A stretch of DNA of 64,000 bases from Amaranthus tricolor (lineage: Eukaryota > Streptophyta > Magnoliopsida > Caryophyllales > Amaranthaceae), in NCBI RefSeq assembly GCF_026212465.1, contig NC_080051.1, forward strand, positions 15,922,178 to 15,986,177, written 5' to 3'. Numbering within the stretch: position 1 is the first letter of the stretch; the number at the start of each line of letters is the position of its first letter. Position numbers and translations under genes: made by a program. The notes beneath the pieces were generated by a model. That model ran no database searches, was not told where the DNA came from, and saw only the letters and a list, made by a program, of their open reading frames with translations. This document shows positions 33,827 to 45,548 of this stretch, one piece after another.

Positions 33827-34710
33827 AAAACATTGAAATATGATAAACAATATTTATAATTTAGTAATGTGTGTCCCATGATTTTATTTTATAATTTATC
33901 AATTAAATATTTATGTTCTAACTATAACGTGTTTAACCATACTGTTTAGTCATACTCCTTCATCTCCACTTAATGGTTTCCAACAATAAGACTATAGTAA
34001 GTAATTAAGTAACTTGATATAATACAATAGGAAGAGCTAGTCTCTAGGCAAAACTGAGATAATGGTTTAGGGCTGAGGTATAAGCCAAATCGGCTTGAAG
34101 GTTAGACTCCTAAAAGCCGACTTGGCATGATTTTGTTGTGGATTTATTGTGAGTTGTTGTATTTTTTGATATTTAAGCCTAATTTACGTGTTAACACGTA
34201 ATCCAATCAACGTTATTCTAAAAGTTTCATTCTCTCTCCATTGTAATCCCACCCCTCTAGCACTAATCTCTCTCATACTTTTGAATATATATTATATTGT
34301 AGTGCATCATTAAAGCTTTTCAATAGCTCATATTTTCATCAATTAATAAAAATATTAGGCTTAATGAGGTTTTAAGTTCTATTGGATGAACTTTGGTAAA
34401 TTATTAGTGTTGTTGATTGCATTAATTTTACGTTTATTGCACTAAATATCCTAGCTTTGTGATATTGTAATCTACTCACCAATTAAGGGTCTTGCCATTG
34501 ATCTTGGGCATTCAAGGTTGCTTATTGATCTTGATCACATTATAGTCTTCTACACTTCACTAAACCTGGTACATTAAGCCCACACAAGACCAACTCAAAA
34601 GTAATAACTAGATGAATCAATCTTAGAAAAAATTGTCTATCTCACCCATTATTCATTCGTTGTGAATAAAATATACTATTGATTATATCTAAATAATCTC
34701 ACCAAATCTA
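33827..34710. other. AT-rich DNA, no gene
   Basis: Nothing supported beyond the flank of the hAT insertion. Confidence 0.4.
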
Positions 34711-34902
34711 TTTTTTGCTGACAACATCTCTTGCCATAATTTAACCAATTACTCTAGTCTGTAGGTACCTACCACCAAATTGGAGTAGGAGTAGACCAAC
34801 GAAGAAGCCTAAGGAGGAAGAAAAAGTGAGTGTAACAGCTAATAGGTACGATACCTACAGTTGCCAGTTAAAATCTGATTAGAGGTGTTGTCAGCAAAAA
34901 AA
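34711..34902. mobile_element. ~190-bp MITE-like element with long inverted repeats
   Basis: The left end ttttttgctgacaacatctc and right end gaggtgttgtcagcaaaaaa are inverted copies. The inverted similarity continues inward through aatttaac/gttaaaat to ctgtaggta/tacctacag, so each arm is about 60 bp. No coding capacity. The target duplication is unclear because the ends are A/T runs. Confidence 0.65.
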
Positions 34903-36186
34903 ATACAAAAGTTAAACAGTTTAGAATTAATCAATCAATAGCAAGGATTATTATTCATAGCAAACAATATAAATATTTGAGACTATTCAGAACAATTTTT
35001 CATAAATTTTTTTGTTATTATAATAAACGTTAATTTAATAAAGATATTTTTTTTTTGTTATTGTCCATTATTTTGCTTTCAATTTTTGTAATTCCGTATT
35101 GTTATTATATTTTTAAAAATCAACTTATTTATCCTTTTTTTTTAAAAAAATGTTTGAATTATTTATGAGCCATGTCAAAGTATTCTATGATTCGATCCAA
35201 ATAATTTGGGCAATTATGAAACCTACTTGCCTTAAGAAAGAAAGAAGCATGTTCAATTTAAAAAAACCATTATTAATAATGGAGTATTTGATTAATAGAT
35301 AAATATTATCCCATCTTGTTAGTCGTTATGATACCATTTCAAAGTTATTTTTTCTTGGATGTTTTAAGTTAAAGTTAGGGGAGAATTATTTTAGTAGAGG
35401 AATTATACCTGCAATCTATGATGTGACAGTCTTTTTTATTAGAATTATTATTATTTTGGTAGGTTTACATTAACAAGAATTAAATTAAAAATGTTGGTCC
35501 CATATTAGAATTAACAAGAATTATTATAATCCTGAGCCCTAAAGAAACAATAATCAAATATGATTAAGACGTTAATTAAACACGTAATTACCATCATTAT
35601 TACTTAATTTACGCGTGGCTTACTAAGCCTAGCTTCCGTGAGCTTGTGACCCAAGACATACTCTACTTTCTACTACTATATTTGGTTATTGCCATTTGGC
35701 TCACCAAACCAAATATAGGACAAATCATTAATGAAAATGTTATACTACTTCTAATGAAATTTATATAATCTTTCCATTTGATTAGAGAGGAATCTAATCT
35801 TGAATCCATGCTAAGCACACTAATAAAATTAAGAAAACTACAATATGTCATACAAATATAAGATAATGTTTGTAGCGTTTTCTTTGTGTATGGCAATGGA
35901 CTCCTTACTTGAATGAACCACGAATTGAACAACATCGTAGAGAAGATTTGTTTGCAACGGTAACGTCACTCGAAAATCTTGATATACATTGAAGGAGACT
36001 ACAAGCTTTTTTATTGTGATATTTCCCCCACAAAGATAGTTGGGTTATGAGAATGGAAATTCACAATGAGATACAATCAATCCACCAACCGATTAGTACA
36101 AACCGATTGAACTAAATGATTATGTGTTTATGTAGAAATTAAAACCAGAAAAACAATAAAAGATTTTATAACTTTCTTTTATGTTT
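34903..36186. other. AT-rich DNA with a perfect 12-bp hairpin
   Basis: No gene. A perfect inverted repeat ctatatttggtt / aaccaaatatag lies at 35676-35687 and 35707-35718 with a 19-nt loop. The rest is the insertion flank of the SIRE-type element. Confidence 0.5.
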
Positions 36187-36191
36187 CAAGA

Positions 36192-37440
36192 TGTAGGAAT
36201 GCTAATGGATGATCGAATGCAACAAGAGGGGGGGTGAATTGTTGTGTAGTAGGTTTAAGATTTTTGCCTCTAATTTTTGCGGAATTGTATCAAGTAAAGA
36301 ACAAAACTTAAACTCAAAAACGAAAAGAAAAATAATAAAGGAGACAAAGATTTTACGTGGAAACCTTCTTGGCCTAATAAGAAGGAAAAACCACGACCCC
36401 CCGGGATTTCAAAATTCTCACTATGTTAAGACAATCAATTACAATTACACAAAACAATGTTTGCTTCACTTGAAGCTTCTCAATTCTCTAAATGCTTCAC
36501 TCAAAGCTTCTCTACTTAGGCCTACTTCTCTTCTCTTCTCTTTCTCTCCTTCTCTTTCTCTTCTCTCGATTCTATTCTCTATTCCCTTAGACTTCCCATA
36601 AGTCTAATTACAACAAAACACTCAATTACCCTTTACAAGGCCAATTCTCATGAAGATTAAAATTAAGTAGTTGCTCAAGAAAAATATAATGAATTAATTG
36701 GCATTCAAAAACAGAAAATATTTTTCTTTGAATGATCTCCCTTAAATGGACACTCTCTCTTTATATCCGCTTAACCGTAGCTTCCCTCTTTTATAAAGGG
36801 AACAGGCGTCAGTACACTCAGCCCACGTTCTCCATGAGATGCACTTATCCCACGACTTCCATAAACTTACTTGCTCCAAAAGAAAGTGGGAAGTTAGTTG
36901 AAAGTAGGAGTGGAACATAACTGCTGTACGGTTAATATTACATGGGTTAAAGGAAGATCCTAAAATGTAGGAGACTAATTCAAAGTAGAGAACAAGTCTC
37001 TTGGATGTCCGAGTTTATAGGAGATAAACAAGGAATTAGTCTTCTCCATGTTTTTAGGCGTATTAAAAACATTTAGCCAATTAATAAATAAATTTAATTA
37101 AGCAACTAATTAAATTTTAACCTTTTACATTAACTAAAAACAGAAAACATAATTTTCGTAACTTCCAGTCAATGTCTTCTTCAGACCTGTATTGTGGGGA
37201 ACAGCACACTGTCTCCCTCTACAACTTTCGTCAGGACTTCAACTCTAGGAACAGTAAACTGACTTCTAAAGCAATTGCCCAACTTCTTGGATATTAGAGA
37301 CATGTACAACTTCCACGAATCAAGTCATAGGCTTCATCAACGATTCAAATTAAACCGGATATATATCTACAAAACAATCTCTAAAAATATGTTTGTTTAT
37401 TTAAAAGTGAAGTCATCATCAAAACCTTAAGAGGCCAACA
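36192..37440 (-). repeat. 3' LTR of the SIRE-type element
   Basis: On the minus strand it starts TGTTGGCCTCTTAAGG at 37440 and ends at 36192. It contains a long C/T-rich block (plus-strand 36525-36600) and tataaag at about 36791. Confidence 0.93.
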
Positions 37441-38215
37441 AATTCCCCCTTTTTGATGATGGCAAACTTTATAAACAAACTTAAGTAAAATAGAGTAAAA
37501 CAAATTTCTTAGAGCATACTAGAGATTAAAGCAACTCTAAATAACTTAGCAAATCAACTCGTTACGATATAATTTACCAAGCATTCACAATAAAACAGTT
37601 TACTCCATAATATCAAAAAAAATTTTCAAAACTTTCAAAATTAATTAACCTTAAAACTTAAATAAAATAAACTAAGTTAAACTAAAATAAACTGACATAA
37701 TAACTAACATAATTAAACTAACACACATTAACTAACAAAATTAAACTAACACACATTAACTAACATTGTTAAATAATTTCAATCAGAAACATTTTGAGAA
37801 CAAATGTACAAGAACAATAAATATAAACTTAGCAACACAGATGATCACTAAACATAGAATCAATATAAATCAACCAAGATATGTAACTGTGTATTCACTA
37901 CTCTTCTTAAGGTTGTGCATAATCTTTCCCCTTTTGTCATCAATCAAAAAGAATTGGGGTTATCAAACCTCAGCACAAACCATATAGATTTGTCAGTGAT
38001 GAAAGCAAGAAACAATAATAAGAGTAAGTGCCATGAATAAAAATCAAACCTGCATATAGTCAATTGTCACAGACCATGAAAATAAAAGCAAAGAAAGAAA
38101 AGTAGCAATTGTTCAACGTAACAACAACAATGTACCCCAGATGGTACAAAATAAAAGGTGAAATTGTTTGTGAAATGTAACAGCCAATCAAATCTTAAAA
38201 ACATAGGGAGAGGGT
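37441..38215 (-). promoter_or_regulatory. Polypurine tract and 3' noncoding region of the SIRE-type element
   Basis: Directly beside the 3' LTR the minus strand reads aaaaagggggaatt (37441-37455), the polypurine tract that primes plus-strand DNA synthesis. The remaining ~750 bases are A-rich and noncoding, with a small tandem repeat of taacacacattaactaaca around 37700-37765. Confidence 0.8.
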
Positions 38216-39892
38216 TCAAGGGGCAGTCTCTTCTTCGTCTACATATTCGGTCTGCACTTCTACTGTATCCAACTTTGCACCAAGACGATGCTCCATCATG
38301 GTCAGTTGATCAACAATTGAAGCGAGTGAGACACGAACTTCATCTTGAAAAGCACTGAATTGAGACTGTAGATCATTAAGCTTGGAGAGAACAGAATGTG
38401 AAGATGTTGTAGGAATAGGATCAGCATAACCAATACCAGGAGATGATGTAAATGGTGGTGGTGTAAAGTGAATAGGTGATGGAGGTGGTGATGAAGTTTG
38501 ATTTGGTGGTGGAGTGGTTGGCTTGGGTGAGAGAGGTTCGTTTAAAGTAGGCTCAGGAATGGTTTTAGAAGTGATATCATCAACCGTTGCAGCCTTTCGT
38601 TTTGAAGCAAGCCTCCTACTCTTCCTTTGAATAGCTTTACCCTTCCTCCTTAATGCAATCACAACCTCTTCATCACTGGAATCATGACAGAGATCATGAG
38701 GCACTTCTTCTCCTAAAGCTACTTCCTCTCCTTGTTCCCCCTCAGTTCTTGTCCCCTCCTCCTGTTCCTCTTCTTCAGTGGGAACAGACCCTTGTTCTTC
38801 CTTTTCTACTACTTCTTCTTTTTCTTTTTCTTTTTCTTTTTCTTTTTCTTTTTCAATTTCTTCTTCTTCTTCCTCCATTTCCTCCTCATCAGAACCTACA
38901 TCAATTACTTCTTCTGATTCATTTATTAACACCCCTTCATCGTTTAATTGGAGATGCAAATTTTTCAGACACCGTGCACCAATTTTCATATTGGGACCCA
39001 TTGGGAACTCCAGCCCATCCAATGGTACACCAAACTTTCTGAAAATCCAAGTCAACAGCCCCCCATAACCAACAAAATTTTTCTTCTCAATACAATCAGA
39101 CAAATGCGATATCATCAATGACGGAAAATTTATCTTTATGTGGTTATCCATGCAATAAATTAAGGTTGCATCACGTAGACTCACCTCACTCCTCTTAGAG
39201 TTTCGGGGCAAGATGAATCTTCGTGCTACATTATAGAGTAATTTATGCAATGGAGATAAGACATTGTGACTGATTTTACCTCTTTTTTGTTCAACCCCTA
39301 AAAACTTAAAAATTGTCTTTTCATTAATTCCAGAGAAAACAATTTTTGTACCAACGCAATATGTATCAAAACCAACATTAGGAACACTAAACCATTCCCC
39401 CAACAATGCACTGTTAAATTCTATTTTGATGTTCTTGACACTACTAGAACACGTCCCACAATCATTTGAGAAATTCGAAATGAATTCTCGCATTAGATTT
39501 GGAAAAATGGAATTGCAACTAAAATTTGTCATCAAAATCTCCCATTCTTGATTTTGTAAAATGTCATGCAATTTAGGAAAATAAGTAGAATCATACCAGT
39601 GCTTGTCTAACCCAAATCCTACAGACATTTCTTTTGCAACTTCTTCAGCACTATTAGGATCAGCAAGCTTCGAACGTTTGACTACTTTGGAAGATGATCC
39701 ACCTTTTGGTGATGAGATCTTGCGTTTTGTACCAGTAGGTTCAGTAGATTGTTTGGGTGATGTATTTGTGGTTTCTTTGGTGGTGAGTGGTGCAGCATCC
39801 AGTAATGGTGGAGGATGAGCCACTCTCAGAGGTTTTGGCTGTGATTGTTTACGGGATTTAGGGGTTTTCTTTGAGGAACTTGGGGTTTTCAT
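38216..39892 (-). CDS. Extra ORF of the SIRE-type element, in the env-like position; plant transposon-associated domain
   Basis: 558 codons from a true ATG at 39892, open throughout, between pol and the 3' LTR. Layout: a basic Ser/Pro-rich N terminus (~1-80, with GTKRKISSPKGGSSSKVVKR); a globular domain (~85-320) with GEWFSVPNVGFDTYCVGTKI, INEKTIFKFLGVE and VGYGGLLTWIFRKFGVPL; an acidic Glu/Lys run (~335-375) from a (TTTTTC)n-like simple repeat on the plus strand; a basic segment RRKGKAIQRKSRRLASKRKA resembling an NLS; a Pro-rich stretch; and a likely coiled coil near 495-540. The globular part resembles the 'putative plant transposon protein' domain (as I recall, Pfam PF20167). No signal peptide or membrane segment is visible, so an envelope role is not supported. 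Function unknown. Confidence 0.75.
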   Translation of the reverse strand: MKTPSSSKKTPKSRKQSQPKPLRVAHPPPLLDAAPLTTKETTNTSPKQSTEPTGTKRKISSPKGGSSSKVVKRSKLADPNSAEEVAKEMSVGFGLDKHWYDSTYFPKLHDILQNQEWEILMTNFSCNSIFPNLMREFISNFSNDCGTCSSSVKNIKIEFNSALLGEWFSVPNVGFDTYCVGTKIVFSGINEKTIFKFLGVEQKRGKISHNVLSPLHKLLYNVARRFILPRNSKRSEVSLRDATLIYCMDNHIKINFPSLMISHLSDCIEKKNFVGYGGLLTWIFRKFGVPLDGLEFPMGPNMKIGARCLKNLHLQLNDEGVLINESEEVIDVGSDEEEMEEEEEEIEKEKEKEKEKEKEEVVEKEEQGSVPTEEEEQEEGTRTEGEQGEEVALGEEVPHDLCHDSSDEEVVIALRRKGKAIQRKSRRLASKRKAATVDDITSKTIPEPTLNEPLSPKPTTPPPNQTSSPPPSPIHFTPPPFTSSPGIGYADPIPTTSSHSVLSKLNDLQSQFSAFQDEVRVSLASIVDQLTMMEHRLGAKLDTVEVQTEYVDEEETAP

Positions 39893-40428
39893 TTTGAAGT
39901 GTTGAATAGATTGAGAGATAGGGAGGAGGACGGTTTCTTGAAGAGGAATTGAGAAGGCGTGTGAAGTGTGAAGTAAGAGAAGGGTTTAATAATGTGATGA
40001 AATGACGGTTTCCTTAAGTCCAATCCCTTTAATGCTCTAATCATAGCGTTTGATATGGAAAGATTTTGAAGAGATGGGATTGAAAACCGTTTCCCATTAT
40101 TTTTATTTTAAGTTGGCCGTAAAAAAAATGTGAAATATGAAAACAAAATATGAATAAATAAAATATGAATATGAATATTAAAATAAAATATGAAAACAAA
40201 ATAGAAAAATGATGAATTAAGAAAAAAAATTATAAAGAAAATAACGAACATATTGCTGTGGTCTGATCAAACTAACAACATGCAAACAAGAAAATATTCA
40301 TAGTACAAACTTCATTACGTGTTTACCTGATCCATGCAATAATTGATTTTCAATCAAAATTTTGAGGTTGATTCCTGACCCTCTTTTTTTTTTCATGATG
40401 CTTCATTGGAAATTTTATGCAACCAACT
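39893..40428 (-). other. Spacer between pol and the extra ORF
   Basis: About 535 AT-rich bases without coding sequence. The pol stop is TAA, without the readthrough context described for SIRE1 pol-env. The extra ORF is therefore presumably expressed from a separate or spliced RNA. Confidence 0.5.
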
Positions 40429-43400
40429 TTAGTGGAGCTTGATCATACCAAGTTCCAATCTCATCTTTTCATATTGTTCCCTTGGAAGCGGTTTGGTCAG
40501 AATGTCTGCAACTTGTTCATTAGTATTAACATGCTTTAATATAATATTTTTATTTTCTACATTATCCTTAAGAAAATGATGTCTAATATGTATGTGTTTA
40601 GCTCGTGAGTGATGCACTGGATCTTTAGATATACATATGGCACTGGTATTATCACAATAAATAGGAACACATTCAAATTTAATACCAAAATCTCTTAGTT
40701 GCTGTTTTATCCAAAGCATTTGGGAACAGCAAGCTGCTGCTGCCACGTATTCAGCTTCGGCTGTGGATAATGCAACCGTGTTTTGTTTCTTGGAACTCCA
40801 TGAAACTAAACAAGAGCCAAGAAATTGTACCATACCTGACGTGCTTTTTCTATTAACTAGATCACCTGCATAATCTGCATCACTAAAACCTTTTAAATCA
40901 TAAACATCACTTTTAGGATAAAATAAGGACAAGTTGTCTGTTCCCTTCAAATATCTTAAAATTCGTTTGACTGCTGTGAGATGTGATTCTTTAGGATTTG
41001 ATTGAAATCTAGCACATAAACCAACACTAAATGAAATATCGGGTCTACTTGCAGTTAGATATAATAAGGAACCTATCATGCCTCGATACATTGTTTGATC
41101 TACGTTAGTTCCTTTTAGGTCTTCATCTAATCTAACATTTGTAGCCATGGGTGTATGGTTGGTTTTAGCATTTGTTAGACCATATTTCTTTAGAAGTTCT
41201 TTTATATATTTTTGTTGATGAATGAAGATACCATTTTCGGTTTGTTTAATTTGTAACCCAAGGAAGAAATTTAGTTCTCCCATCATGCTCATTTCAAATT
41301 CTGTGCCCATTAGGTTAGCAAATTCTTTACATAATAAATCATTAGTGGCACCAAAAATAATATCATCAACATAAATTTGAACAACCAAAATATTATAACC
41401 TTTATTCTTAAAGAACAAGGTTTTGTCGATTTTTCCTCTTACAAAGTTATTTTGAATCAAAAACTTTGAAAGTCTTTCATACCATTGCCTAGGAGCTTGC
41501 TTCAAGCCATATAGGGCTTTATCAAGCTTGTAGACATGATCAGGACAAGAGGTATTTTCAAACCTGGGGGTTGTTCAACAAAAACTTCTTCATCAAGAAA
41601 GCCATTTAAAAAAGCACATTTCACATCCATTTGATATAATTTAAAATTCATGAATGCAACAAAAGAAATTAAAATTCTAATAGCCTCTAACCTTGCTACC
41701 GGAGCAAATGTCTCAGTATAATCAATACCTTCTTGTTGATTGTACCCTTTGACCACGAGTCTTGCTTTGTTTCTTACAATTATTCCATGCTCATCTAGCT
41801 TATTCCGAAATACCCATTTCAAACCAATTACTTTCTTGCCTTTTGGTTTGGGTTCTAAGTGCCACACTTTATTTCTTTCAAATTCATTTAATTCATCTTG
41901 CATGGCTACTATCCATTCAGAATCCTTTAGAGCTTCTTCGTGATTTTTGGGTTCAAGTGATGATAGGAACGCAAAGTGTGCACAAAAGTTTCTCAGTTGG
42001 GATCTGGTTTGTGTTCCTTTATTCATATCACTTATAATCAGATCAAGAGGATGATAACTTTGGTATTTCCAAGGTTTAGGCACAAATTCTCTGGAGGGAA
42101 CAGTAGCATGTTCTGTTTCAGCATCTTGATTTGCATTTTGTTCAGCTACTGGATCATCTTGGTCATCTGTGGGAACAGCTGGATTGGGAACAGTCTGCTG
42201 GTCCTGTTGTTCTGGCAGTTCCTGGATTTGGTCAGTTTCTTCTGCCTCTTCTTGTGTAGACTGTTCACTTGCTGTTCCATGATCTTGCACTTTAATTCCT
42301 TCATCATCATCTTCCAAGTTTGCAAGACCTATTTTAATATTACTTGTTTCCTGTTCACTTTTTGAAAAGTTAGTTTCATCAAAAATTATGTGAACAGATT
42401 CCTCTACGCACATTGTTCTCTTATTATAAACTCTGTAAGCTTTGCTATGTGATGAATAACCGAGAAATACTGCTTCATCACTTCTTTCATCAAACTTACC
42501 TATATTTCTTTTTCCATTCACATAAACAAAACATTTGCATCCAAATACACGAAAATAGGAAATATTTGGTTTAACACCTTTGAGTAATTCATAGGGTGTT
42601 TTAGAAGTGATTGGCCTTATTAGTACACGATTCAATATGTAACATGCAGTATTGACGGCTTCTGCCCAAAAATTCCTAGGTAGACCACTAGCAATCAACA
42701 TGGTCCTAGCCATTTCTTCTAAGGTCCTATTTTTCCTTTCTACTACTCCATTTTGTTGTGGTGTTCTAGGTGCGGAAAAATTGTGATTTATGCCATGTTC
42801 ATTGCAATAATTCATGAAGTTTGAATTTTCAAATTCTTTCCCATGATCAGACCTTATGTGAACGATTTGATTATTGGTAGATTTTTGTATTTTATTAGCA
42901 AAAGAAACAAACTCATCAAAAGCTTCATCTTTGCTTACCAAAAACAAGGTCCAAGTAAATCTACTAAAATCATCAACTATGACAAACACATATCTTTTGC
43001 CACTACGACTTTGTGTTCTCATAGGTCCACGTAAATCCATATGAATTAATTCTAATGGTCTAGTGGTAGTCACAACGTTCTTTGATTTAAAGGATGACCG
43101 CACTTGTTTTCCTTTAGCACAAGGATCACAAACTTCATTTTTAAGGAATTTTATTGCAGGTAATCCTCTTACTAGGTCTTTTGATCTTAATGTGTTAATC
43201 AATGAATAACTAGCATGACCTAGACGTTTGTGCCAAAGAAGTGGGTCTTCTTCAATAACACTTAAACACGTTAGACTGTTTCTGGGAACAGTGTCCAGGT
43301 CCACCACATAGGTGTTCCCTTTTCTGAATCCCTCCAGCACAGGGTCTCCTGTACTGTTCCTAGAAATTATGCATCGTTCAGAAGTAAACTTAACAGAGTT

Positions 43401-43664
43401 ACCTTTGTCGCAAAATTGAGAAATACTTAACAAATTGTGTTTTAAATTCTCGACTAAAAATGCGTTATCGATGGCATGGGAACTAGACCTTCCAACCTTT
43501 CCTTTGGCAATTATCTCACCCTTCATGTTGTCACCGAAGGTTACTGTTCCCCCATCATAGGCTTCAAGTGAGAGAAATTTAGATTTGTCACCCGTCATAT
43601 GCTTGGAGCACCCACTGTCGAGATACCATGAGTTGTTCCCCCTCACTTGAACCTGCAAAGCAAA
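40429..43664 (-). pseudogene. SIRE-type pol (protease, integrase, RT, RNase H) with one frameshift
   Basis: Continues in the gag frame after the amber codon. Protease [14 protein letters not shown]; pre-integrase [15 protein letters not shown] with VCDPCAKGK; integrase DDE region ([33 protein letters not shown]); RT from [20 protein letters not shown] and [20 protein letters not shown]. At about 41559-41563 the sequence is one T short of the expected codon for GFE within EQPPGFE, shifting the frame. The second frame carries [21 protein letters not shown] (catalytic YVDD intact), and RNase H KKQNTVALSTAEAEYVAAAA, ending GMIKLH at 40431. All domains are otherwise complete, so this one deletion is the main visible defect. 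Confidence 0.92.
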
Positions 43665-45479
43665 CTAATGGTTAGGTACAGGAACCCATTCATCCTTGGG
43701 TTCCTTGTCGACAATACTTGAATCACATTTCTTAATCCATATTCGTTCGACATAATTTTTATTTGCTTTGATATGCTGTTCCTTCTTTATACATTGATGT
43801 TTCAGGTGTCCACTTTTACCACAGAAGGAACATATTTTGCTACTAGGGAGATCTACATAGACCTTTTTCTTTTTATCATTCTTCATATAGCCTAGTCCTT
43901 CTTTACTTTTGATTTTAGCATTTAGAATCCATTTGGGAATTTCATTGAATTTCCCTTTTCCTCTTAAGTTTATTTTATTTTTCAAATTTTCATTTTCAAT
44001 TTCGTAGGATTCTAATTTTGATTTCAACTTTTGAAATTCAGTGTTAACCATGTGAGTAGATATATTGTTTGCATCTTTACTTAAACCTAACAATCTGTTT
44101 TGATTCATTTCGATACTAAGGAAAATAAATTCTTGTTTCATTTTCTCAATTGTCTCTTTCAAAACAACATTCTGATCTAGCAAATTAAAAAATCTGCTTT
44201 GTACATCTATTCTAAATGAATTTAGATAGGATACATGATCCTTGTTTGAGTTGAGGTCTTTCTCAATTTGGAGACACTTAGCTGTTTTTTCCTTCAATTT
44301 TTCTTGTGTCTCTAACAACAATTTGATTAATTTATTCTTACTTAAATTGGACAGTTGTTTAGAAGATGGACTAGAAGACATTACCTCTTTTTCCTTAGAC
44401 TCTTCATGAGATGCCATGAGACACAGATTTGCGGTTTCTTCCTCCACTGGAGCTTCTGTCTCAGCCTCGCTCTCCGTATCACCCCAAGCTGCGATCATTG
44501 CCTTTCTAAAATCAGTTTTGAAGTTTCCCTTCTTATATTGTCTTCCAACTTCTCTTGCTTTTCCCTTGCCCTTCTCATTTTTCCATTGAGGGCAATCCTT
44601 GATGAAGTGTTCAGTGCTCTTGCATTTGTGGCATTCAAAATTTGTCTTCAAGTTAGTAGTTCCCTTTTCTTTATTATTTCTTTGATTTCCATATCTTCTG
44701 TTCCTGAAGAATTTTTTGAATTTACGTGCCAACAAAGCTGCTTCCTCTTCACCATCTTCTGATTCTTCACTATCATCTGCTGCCAGAGCCAATCCTTTGT
44801 TTCGGGAACTGTTAGTGGTTCCCAAATGCAATTCATGGGTCATTAGAGAACCAGCCAGCTCTTCCAAATTAAACTTGGTGAAATCTTTGGACTCCTGGAT
44901 GGCAGTGACCTTTGCTCTCCAGCGTTCGTCTTGAGGAAGACTCCTAAGTACTTTCCTAACTTGTTCATCAACGGGAATGATTCTACCAAGAGAGACTAAT
45001 TCATTCGTAATATTTGTGAACCTAGTGAACATCTCTTGAATGTTTTCCCTCGGTTCCATGACGAATCTTTCATATTTGGACATTAGCAAGTCAATCTTGG
45101 ATCGCTTTACTTCACTAGTACCTTCATGGGTAACTTCTAGCAGGTCCCAAATCTGCTTAGCGGTTTTGCAACCCATAATACGATTGTGCTCATTTGGACC
45201 AAGCCCACAGTGAAGTAACTTGATAGCAAGAGCGTTCATCTCCATCTTTTGAAAATCTTCTTTTTCATATTCAGTGATTGGTTTTGAAACAGCTTCATTG
45301 TTGGAGTTGATGGTCGTCACCTCAAAGTCTCCAATTTCAATGACTCTCCAAACTTGATAATTTTCGGCTTTTATGAAGATTTCCATTCTATTTTTCCAGT
45401 AAGTATAGAATTTCCCATCGAACATGGGTGGCCTTTGTGTGGAGTACCCCTCCTCCATACGCTCGTTCATCTTCAACAT
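43665..45479 (-). CDS. SIRE-type gag (604 aa), two zinc knuckles, ending in an amber codon before pol
   Basis: Capsid/nucleocapsid precursor. From ATG at 45479: a UBN2-type gag domain (FDGKFYTYWKNRMEIFIKAE, KQIWDLLEVTHEGTSEV, YERFVMEPRENIQEMFTRF); a CHKCKSTEHFIKDC knuckle near residue ~280; a long, probably coiled-coil segment (~360-510, many Leu/Lys/Glu heptads); and a second knuckle CSFCGKSGHLKHQC near the end. Ends DEWVPVPNH then TAG at 43667-43665. Pol follows in the same frame with no spacer beyond that codon, so either programmed readthrough or a recent nonsense change separates them. A later ATG, ATGAACGAGCGTATG, is three codons in; the start is not certain. Confidence 0.93.
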   Translation of the reverse strand: MLKMNERMEEGYSTQRPPMFDGKFYTYWKNRMEIFIKAENYQVWRVIEIGDFEVTTINSNNEAVSKPITEYEKEDFQKMEMNALAIKLLHCGLGPNEHNRIMGCKTAKQIWDLLEVTHEGTSEVKRSKIDLLMSKYERFVMEPRENIQEMFTRFTNITNELVSLGRIIPVDEQVRKVLRSLPQDERWRAKVTAIQESKDFTKFNLEELAGSLMTHELHLGTTNSSRNKGLALAADDSEESEDGEEEAALLARKFKKFFRNRRYGNQRNNKEKGTTNLKTNFECHKCKSTEHFIKDCPQWKNEKGKGKAREVGRQYKKGNFKTDFRKAMIAAWGDTESEAETEAPVEEETANLCLMASHEESKEKEVMSSSPSSKQLSNLSKNKLIKLLLETQEKLKEKTAKCLQIEKDLNSNKDHVSYLNSFRIDVQSRFFNLLDQNVVLKETIEKMKQEFIFLSIEMNQNRLLGLSKDANNISTHMVNTEFQKLKSKLESYEIENENLKNKINLRGKGKFNEIPKWILNAKIKSKEGLGYMKNDKKKKVYVDLPSSKICSFCGKSGHLKHQCIKKEQHIKANKNYVERIWIKKCDSSIVDKEPKDEWVPVPNH

Positions 45480-45533
45480 CTTTCCAGGGAACAGGATACT
45501 GCTCTCAGGGTTTCCTGATTAAATGAGGAACAG

Positions 45534-45546
45534 GGCTCTGATACCA
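45534..45546 (-). promoter_or_regulatory. Primer binding site of the SIRE-type element
   Basis: Minus-strand TGGTATCAGAGCC, complementary to the 3' end of initiator tRNA-Met, two bases inside the 5' LTR end. Confidence 0.93.
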
Positions 45547-45548
45547 AT

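Noticed and set aside
38732..38917. Phe-rich plus-strand ORF and overlapping frames at 38653-39068
   Set aside because: Antisense readings of the (TTTTTC)n-like tract that encodes the Glu/Lys run of the minus-strand extra ORF; compositional shadow.
38216..39892. True retroviral-type envelope gene
   Set aside because: No signal peptide, transmembrane segment or glycoprotein-like features; only the position is env-like.
41502..43658. Separate pol genes starting at 43658 and 41505, and similarly 54225
   Set aside because: These apparent starts are TTG codons following a stop or frameshift; the pieces are parts of one broken pol.
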